From: Icerya purchasi
Lineage: Eukaryota > Arthropoda > Insecta > Hemiptera > Monophlebidae
DNA: 64,000 bases
Assembly (NCBI GenBank): GCA_039619475.1
Contig: CM077115.1
Coordinates: forward strand, 58,534,864 to 58,598,863
Direction: 5' to 3'
Shown here piece by piece: positions 57,160 to 64,000 of this stretch (positions are counted from its first letter, which is position 1; each line of letters starts with the position of its first letter). The notes below the pieces were generated by a model. It did no database searches. It was given only the letters and a program-made list of their open reading frames with translations, and was not told where the DNA came from. Made by a program: the position numbers and the translations under genes.

Positions 57160-58563
57160 TAAAGGTGTGAATTCGTGTTTCACCATCTTGGGATAAAGTT
57201 GATAAGTAAAGCATACTCAAACAAGCATCACTCATTAGCCGTCTTTTTTGATTTCAAGAAAGCATTTGACAACGTACGGAGATACAACATTCGTTTAACT
57301 TTACACTTCTGGAACTACTTCAAAGGTCGCCTTTGTATGTTTATTGCGAACTTCCTTTCTGATCGCCACTTCCGAGTGAGATTGGAATCCCCTTTTTTCT
57401 GATGATCCACATACGTTACGGATAGCGGTTCCTCAGGGAACAGTCTTCAGCCTAACACTGTTCAATATGGCGATAAATGATATTGTAACTCCTTTCCTCA
57501 GACGGTTTATGTATATTGTTTTCCATGCACCGACATAAACTTCGGAGAAAATGTTCTGCAGAGTACAATTAATAGGCTGCAATAATAGTTCGAAGGTAAT
57601 TGTTCTTCAACAGCGAAAATAACAGCAACCCATTTCTGTAGGCGGAAAAATTGCGATTGTCTATAAAACCCTTAACAACAACCGTATTAAATAAAGTTAA
57701 AATATTTAGGCTGAATGACATTCGACGAAAACTCACCTGGAGAGCACACATCAACGCATTGAAAACTAGCTGTGGTAAAAAGCTAAATCTACTTGCGAAA
57801 GCTATCGCATACAACCTACGGCGCAAGCAGACATAATCTATTAATGATGTATCGCAGTAAGGTCCAAAATCGACTATGGTGCACCATGAGCATATCGACC
57901 CTAAAATGTTTAGATACGGTCCATCATGAGGTTGGCAACTGGAGCTTTCCGAAGTTTCTCGATACCTCGAGTTTACTAGTAGATTTACAACGGACCTATC
58001 TAATCGTACTGGTTTTCAGCGTTATAAAGAGCTCTAGTTCTTCGGATAGTATCACCGAGGAGGGTCAAGACGGCATAGCAGTCGACCACGTCATGTTCAC
58101 TGTATAATAACTAAACATCCAAATCCCATTACCGGTCTGGGATCTACGATATCTGTTATAGCACCATGGTGCCGAGCACAGAGCGGCATACAGAGAGCTT
58201 TAGAAATGCGGAAAACCTCGTTAAAACGGCCAGTAAACGTGCGTCAACTACGAATGTTACGGTACCGTTTACCAATTTTAAACATCAGCTATAACATTTG
58301 GAGAACATCGACTGGCAAATTAAACCTACAGAAAATAAATTACGCTCCATAAAATCGTCTACGAAACCCCGTGACTTTCCTCGAGTAGAAAATGCAGAAA
58401 ACAGCGAGGTAAAGTTATGTAGACTGCAACTCGGGCATACTCGTCTTAGACACTTATATTTATTAAATATAAATAACCTGCGCCTCAGTGCCCGACATGT
58501 GATGATTGCCAATTAACCGTCGAACACCTACTGATTAATTGCCCAATTGATGATCATTATCGG

Positions 58564-58577
58564 AAACAATGCGGAAT
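58564..58577 (+). repeat. 14-bp target duplication, left
   Basis: aaacaatgcggaat, identical to 58975-58988. Confidence 0.92.
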
Positions 58578-58974
58578 TTTCCTTCATTTCGCCGCTCCGT
58601 TATTGTCCCTATTATCCGTTTACGTCTGAATCATACTCTTCTTCCTTCCTCACGTTTTCGTTTTCATCTCGCTTTATCCCCTAATTATCAGGACTTCATT
58701 CTGACCTGTGATCCTGACCATATCCTCTTTGAATGTCCATCCCTCGTGAATGAACGCACTTCTTTGTACTCCAATCTGCTGTCACTCAAACTCCCTACTC
58801 CCCTTATTGTGCCTCGTATATCTTATCGTTTCGGTCGATCTCCGTTGTTCCTTTCCGCAGTTCTTTTATCTTATCAATATTTGACACCGACTCTACACAT
58901 TTAACTGATCCTTCTCCCTCGTTTCGTTTCTGGGCGAAGATCCTTTGTTGACACGCCCAAAGGAAAAAAAAAAC
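58578..58974 (+). mobile_element. 5'-truncated I-like LINE (397 bp) inserted in a Jockey-like LINE
   Basis: Encodes only the polymerase C-terminus (RRSVIVPIIRLRLNHTLLPS, LTCDPDHILFECPSLVNERT) with stop at 58902-58904. The 3' UTR holds the motif tgttgacacgcccaaagg, followed by a short A tail. Perfect 14-bp duplications flank it. Removing the insert and one duplication joins HYRKQCGI to PYSLKDLL in one frame of the host, which proves the nesting. The open frame and perfect duplication suggest a young insertion. Confidence 0.93.
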
Positions 58975-58988
58975 AAACAATGCGGAAT
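58975..58988 (+). repeat. 14-bp target duplication, right
   Basis: aaacaatgcggaat, pairing with 58564-58577. Confidence 0.92.
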
Positions 58989-59260
58989 ACCATACAGTTT
59001 AAAGGATCTGTTGTGCGATGAAGAAGCTTAACTGATTGTTTCAATTTCTAAAATGTTCTAATTTGTTGAAGTTGTTTAAATTTTGTGAATCTTTGGTTTT
59101 TTTTCTCTCTCATTTGTTTTCCATTTCCGTAATTTTGTTATTTCTTGCCGTGTCTCTAGCCTCAGTTGCTGTATGTGGCACTGTTGTCGGCCGAAATTTT
59201 AAAATAACTTATTTATAATTTAACAAAAAAACAAAAACAAAAGAAGATAGAAAAAAAACA

Positions 59261-59544
59261 AGTCTACCGAATCCCCCCCCCCCGTTTTTTTTTAAATTCT
59301 CCTAATCCCCATTTTTATATGCCAGCGATATGTCGATGTTAGTTTTTTTTTGGAACTCCAAGGGAGGAATTCCCCTTTATTAATTTCATTAATACACTCG
59401 AACTATTAAGATTAAGAAAATAAAAACAAAACATATACAAAACAAATAAAAGTTTCGACGAATAATTTTCCATACGAGTTAATATTAACGAATACCTAAA
59501 TAGATGTAACACGATAGACACCACTTTATATATATATATTTATT
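59261..59544. other. Spacer with C-run and (TA)n
   Basis: C10 run at about 59274-59283; otherwise nothing recognised. Confidence 0.5.
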
Positions 59545-59850
59545 TATTTTCTTTCTTGTTTTGGGTTATTCCCTGGGCTTGCCAATAATAGACGATTACC
59601 CATCAACACGTGTAAATAGAAGTAATTAGGAGTTACAAGGAATGGAATCTGACAAAGAACGGCTATATCATGGATGGAGCAATGCCAATCAACGTCGATA
59701 AATGCCAAAACATATGCATCCTGAAAAGAGGGGGAACGACACTGCAGAAGATAAGAGCAAAAGAAGTTAGCTGCCCCATACCATGGCCACATCGGCAACT
59801 ACGGAGCCCAAAGTACCGACGGACAAAGGAATCTGGCTACGAATAATTAA
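59545..59850 (-). pseudogene. Probable 3' end of a LINE, minus strand
   Basis: Minus strand 59798-59544 is an 84-codon frame (NFFCSYLLQCRSPSFQDAYV...LAFIDVDW) with the look of a LINE polymerase C-terminus. Its end overlaps tgatgggtaatcg...ttggcaagccc, which resembles the LINE-B 3' UTR tgatgggtcattg...ttggcattccc. An A-rich tail follows. The protein itself differs from LINE-A and LINE-B, so it may be a related family. Confidence 0.45.
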
Positions 59851-60399
59851 AGAAGAGGAAGAAACACGGGATATTTAAAAAGCGGTTAGAGCCATTAAGC
59901 ACCAAAGCTATATATAGAACACAGTGCTTAGCGTGCTGTGAAGAGTTATCCGAAAGTTCAATGACTTTCTCCACTGTTATAAAGCAGAGTTTATAATCCT
60001 TAATTATGAAAATTGAATAATAGTTATGGCGACGACTGTGAAAACTTATATTTCGTACACATTCAACTTCCTCAACCGCAAACAAAAAAAATACAATGGC
60101 TCACGCCAATCCAACACACACACACGGAACGTTTCTCAACTACTTGATGCAGACCGCGCGACAGCCATGCTGTCCTTAAATAAAAATCGACGCTATCCTC
60201 AAAATATAGGGCGACCTTTTAAATCTAGGCGTTAGCATATAATTAATAAAATAAAAATATATAAATATTACGGGCGGGAAAAAAAGTAGAAATAATTATT
60301 AAACACAAAAGGACTTCAATAAGTAAAATTATAGATAAAATGCAGCGACATTTAATTTTAATAATAATTTAGTACAGATAAGAAAGGGAGTAGTGTCGT
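59851..60399. other. Spacer, nothing recognised
   Basis: No gene recognised between the LINE end and the tandem array. Confidence 0.45.
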
Positions 60400-62045
60400 T
60401 TTGCCAGTCCTGGCACAGTGGGCAGGCGGGGGAGAGGGCAATAATGAGGGGTGACAGCTGCTTTCGGACAGTTAGTGCGGGCTGGGGGGTTCGGGGGGCG
60501 AATTGCAGCTGTTTATTCGGTGTTTTTATTGTTAATTAGTATTTTAATGGAAATTTTGATCGTTTGAACGATCAAAATAGGGGATCGCATGTGCAGGTGG
60601 TAAATTGCAGCTGCTTGTCCGCTATTATTATTAAAAATTATTATTCTAACGGAAATTTTTTAATGTCCCAACGATCGTAAGAGGGCAGCGCAGGATATAG
60701 GGGGTTATGCATGCATGGCAGTAGTTTCTGTCAGTTAATACAGGCGTGCGGGGTGTAGGGGGCGAATTGCAGACGTTTGTCCGATGTTTTTATTAATATC
60801 ATAATTTTTAATTTTAATTTTCGGGGGTTGGGAGGTGTAAAATTTTGGCGGAGTGTTAAAAACGTTCGAAACTCAACACTTAGAACCCAAATTTTAAAGG
60901 AATTTTCAGAGTCGCGCTCCGTTCTGACATTTTTTTTTTTAAATTTTATTTTTTAAGAAGAATATCTGATGGTTCCAGCGATCGAATGAGGGCAGGCGGG
61001 TGTGCTGCTACGAGGGGTGAATTCCAGGCGTTCGTTCGATGTTTTTTTATTATTACTATTATTTTTAACTGATCAAAATAGGGCATCGCAGTTGCAGGTG
61101 GTAAATTGCAGCTGTTTATTCGATGTTTTTATTATTATTTTTATTTTTAACGGAAATTTTGAATGGTCCAGCAGTCGAAGAAACCACAATTATTCGATGT
61201 TTTTATTTATTTTACTTTAACAGAAATTTTTATAATTTCAGTGATCGAAAGAGGACAGTGCGGGGTGCAAGGACGAATTGCAGCTGTTTATTCGGTGTTT
61301 TTATTGTTAATTAATATTTTAACCGAAATTTTGAATGGTCCAGCAGTCGAAGAAACCACATTTATTCGATGTTTTTATTTATTTTACTTTAACAGAAATT
61401 TTTATAATTTCAGTGATCGAAAGAGGACAGTGCGGTGTGCAGGGACGAATTGCAGATGTTCGTTCGATGTTTTTATTATTATTTTTATTTTTAACGGAAA
61501 TTTTGAATGGTCCAGCAGTCGAAGAAACCACAATTATTCGATGTTTATTTTAATGGAAAATTATTATTACAAAATCGAGTGAAATGTGACTGTTCGATAT
61601 TTTATTATTGTTATTATTATTTTACTTAATGGAAAATTTCCGATCATTTGAACGATCGAATGAGGGGTGCAGATGGTGAATTCTAGACATTCATTCGAAA
61701 TTACCTACCGACCATCTAGCAGGTCATCACGCATCATTGATAGAATCCTGTTAGCGATCGCATCGTGTTTATGCACTAAACATTTTTATTTTCAAACGGG
61801 TATTTTGAATGGTCCAGCAGTCGAAGAAACCACAATTATTCGATGTTTATTACAAAATCGAGTGAAATGCGACTGTTCGATATTTTATTATTGTTATTAT
61901 TATTTTACTTAATGGAAAATTTCCGATCATTTGAACGATCGAATGAGGGGTGCAGATGGTGAATTCTAGACATTCATTCGAAATTACCTACCGACCATCC
62001 AGCAGGTCATCACACATCATTTATAGAATCCTGATCGCTACACGT
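60400..62045. repeat. Degenerate tandem array with 172-bp and ~302-bp periods
   Basis: The landmark aattgcagctgttt...cgatgtttttatt recurs irregularly near 60497, 60605, 60764 and 61020. It then repeats at exact 172-bp spacing at 61107, 61279 and 61451, with units nearly identical (ggtccagcagtcgaagaaac in each). The next part has a longer period: ggtccagcagtcgaagaaac at 61509 and 61811, and gaacgatcgaatgaggggtg at both about 61650 and 61932, spacing near 300 bp. The array is non-coding; open frames in it change phase because 172 is not a multiple of 3. A dispersed satellite or a mobile-element tandem block is possible. Confidence 0.85.
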
Positions 62046-62046
62046 T

Positions 62047-62078
62047 CACACACACACACACACATACACACGCGCACA
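62047..62078 (+). repeat. (CA)n microsatellite
   Basis: A CA-rich run with interruptions (cacacacacacacacatacaca). Confidence 0.85.
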
Positions 62079-62514
62079 CGTTTAATATTTTATTTCCAAC
62101 GAATATTTTTAAATGCCATCCCCGAGGAGTGGCGACTTTAAATGGCGGACGATTGCATCAGCCAGATGCAAGATAGTTACAACGCTTGTTTGTTCATAGC
62201 CGAGTAGACGATCCACATCTGAACATGCAATTAATTCCTTCTGTTCGATAATTCTATTAATGCATACACGCAACTTTTTTCGTTCGAACGATATTGCTAT
62301 ATACATTGTGATAGCAGGTGTTGAGGAGCATTTGAATAATATATCTGAGAAAGTCTATATTCCCGCGGTGTATAACGCCAATCACTATCGTAAAATTTTC
62401 TGTTATTTTCGAGTGTTACAAGAAAGGAATAGAATACTAACCGTGCACTACGCCACCACATTTAATTTATATTCAATCGTCATTCATGCTACATCGTTTT
62501 TCGATCTCTAAGCC

Positions 62515-64000
62515 TAAGTACAGAAATTTTAAAAATTACCCTAAGTATAATATTTAAAAGCCTGAATCTAACCTAAGCAGCATTCACAGCCCACACTTAT
62601 AGACGATCCTGCATACGTTTAAGTCGACAACGCGCCATTAGTTTCCATATCATTCATAATATTATTTTCTACATCTAAGTATTATAGAATTAGCTTAAGT
62701 ATTTTTATATTTTTCTGTATTCTCCGATCCCTTTGCAAAAGTGCACCGTCCATTCCTACGCTTCTATTCAACATAACGTTAGCCTCCGCGAAAGCACACG
62801 CATCGTTCACTCGCACTACCGCGATTTTTTTTTTTTTAATATTTCGAGAAGCCTAAGTCTAATTATTTCAAAGCCAGCAGCCTAAGTATATTTTTTACAC
62901 TTCCAAACATTTCTTCCGACCGTTCATAATATTTTTATTTTTCTCCGGTTCTAAAAATAAATCCTATAATGCCTTCAACGCTATGAATACGCACACATCT
63001 TCTACCGTCTGTTTAAATATCGTTCTTAATAATTTTTCGAGCCTAAATGTTATGGAAATAGCCGAAGTATATTTTTTTCATTTCTGACCATTTCTTCCGA
63101 CCGTTCATAATTTTGTATTTTTTTTCCAGTTCTAAAAATAAATCCTACAATATCTTCATCGCTATGAATGAACACCGCCCATTCCCACACACTCATCTGC
63201 TATCGTTAGTTCCCACATCGTTCATAATAATTTTTTCGGGTCTAGCTATTATGGAATTATCCTAATTATATTTTTTTTGCTTCCGATAATTCCTTCCGAC
63301 GGTGTATTATTTTTATTTTTCTCCGATTCTAAAAATAAATCCTATAATGTCTTCACTGATATGAAGGCTTACACATCCTCTGCAGTTAGTCTACATATCG
63401 TTCATAATATCCTTTATTCAACTCTAAGTATTATGGAATTATTCCAATTATATTTTTCACGTTTCCGATCATTTCTCCCGACAGTACATTATTTTTATTT
63501 TTCTCATAATCTAAAAATAAATCATACAATGTCTTTACTGTATGAATGCGTACACATCCTCTGCAGTCAGTTTCCATATCGTTCATAATAGTTTTATTCA
63601 ACTCCAAGTATTATGGAATTATTTCAATTATATTTTTTATGCTTCCGATCATTTCTCCCGACAGTACATTATTTTTATTTTTCTCATAATCTAAAAATAA
63701 ATCATACAATGTCTTGACTGTATGAATGCGTACACATCTTCTGCAGTTAGTTTCCATATCGTTCATAATAGTTTTTTTCAACTCCAAGTATTATGGAATT
63801 AACCTAAGTATATTTACTTCACTTACGTTCAATTCTTCCGTCCGTTAATAATTTTATATTTTTTTCTCCGATTCTAAAAATAAATTCATCGATGTCTTCA
63901 CTGCTATGAATGCGCACACATCTTCTGTCGTTAATTCTCATATCGTTCATAATAATTTTTTCATGTCTATGTATTATGGAATTACTCTAAAATGTTTTTT
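62515..64000. repeat. ~180-bp AT-rich satellite array, open at the window end
   Basis: The block cgttcataat recurs at about 63219, 63399, 63580, 63760 and 63944. ctaaaaataaatc/a recurs at about 62952, 63131, 63330, 63511, 63691 and 63874, giving periods of 179-199 and mostly 180-183 bases. Each unit also carries agtattatggaatta, cttccgatcatttct-like and cacacatc(t/c)tctg segments. Units get more alike toward the right edge; those at 62515-62950 are degenerate. The array continues past the window. No coding capacity. Confidence 0.9.

Larger units (their letters stand above)
57160..59260 (+). pseudogene. Jockey-like LINE, decayed, interrupted by an I-like copy
   Basis: RT pieces on the plus strand: LAVFFDFKKAFDNVRRYNIR (57235-57294; catalytic Asp), then LRIAVPQGTVFSLTLFNMAI near 57416-57476, then LTWRAHINALKTSCGKKLN (57732-57788). 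The YADD motif is not recognisable and may be lost. Downstream, CDDCQLTVEHLLINCPIDDH (about 58500-58560) is the C-terminal CxxC...H....C segment of Jockey-type polymerases. It is split at 58577 by a small LINE and resumes with PYSLKDLLCDEE (58986-59022), then FLKCSNLLKLF. An A-rich tail lies at about 59222-59260. Frameshifts and stops are numerous. Confidence 0.78.

Noticed and set aside
61163..61582. 139-codon open frame in the tandem array
   Set aside because: It arises from repeated 172-bp units read in changing phase; the peptide repeats match the DNA repeat and resemble no protein.
60400..64000. CRISPR-like regular repeats
   Set aside because: Units are 172-302 bp with no conserved short repeat and unique spacers, and the DNA is eukaryotic; these are satellites.

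Overview
The window looks like AT-rich, non-coding insect nuclear DNA made largely of transposable elements. The evidence is non-LTR retrotransposons of several clades (RTE, Jockey, R1 and I-like with RNase H), two mariners, tRNA-derived SINEs, a hAT-type non-autonomous element, a Penelope-like fragment, and no bacterial-style operons. A hymenopteran or other insect is a plausible source, but that is inference. I recognise no ordinary host gene, rRNA, functional tRNA or CRISPR. The only long uninterrupted coding frames belong to retrotransposons.

Layout. 1-12.6 kb: a decayed RTE element with endonuclease and RT (985-4317), a SINE (4608-4785, -), a 5'-truncated RTE with an open 690-codon RT frame (5178-7250), Jockey remnants, and a SINE with a clear 13-bp target duplication (9835-10116, -). 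13.8-17 kb: a 662-bp fold-back element, an LTR-like stretch with a primer-binding-site-like motif, a Penelope-like GIY-YIG fragment and the 3' end of an RNase H LINE. 21-25.7 kb: short 3' copies of one I-like LINE family, one inside an older LINE and one inside a dead mariner. 27.3-28.5 kb: a 661-bp hAT-type element beside a Jockey fragment.

30.2-43.5 kb is one R1-like LINE split by three later insertions: a 1.3-kb mariner with matching inverted ends, a 3.8-kb I-like LINE (+), and a nearly complete 5.9-kb I-like LINE of the same family (-). Removing the inserts and one copy of each target duplication reconnects the R1-like reading frame, including its C-terminal CxxC...HxxxxC motif.

45.6-49.2 kb (-) carries the most unusual gene. 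It is a broken single-exon copy of a large uncharacterised protein with repeated CxxC/HxxC zinc modules, not a recognised transposase or RT. 51-56.4 kb holds MITE-like elements, two more copies of the first SINE family and LINE fragments. 57.1-59.3 kb is a Jockey-like LINE containing another short I-like copy with a 14-bp target duplication. The last 3.6 kb are two tandem-repeat arrays: a degenerate array with 172-bp and ~302-bp periods (60.4-62.0 kb), and a ~180-bp AT-rich satellite (62.5 kb to the window end).

Nothing here forms a host pathway. The functional logic is that of retrotransposition: LINE proteins act in cis on their RNA, and SINEs probably borrow LINE machinery. Three SINE copies share a short 3' tail motif with the I-like LINEs.
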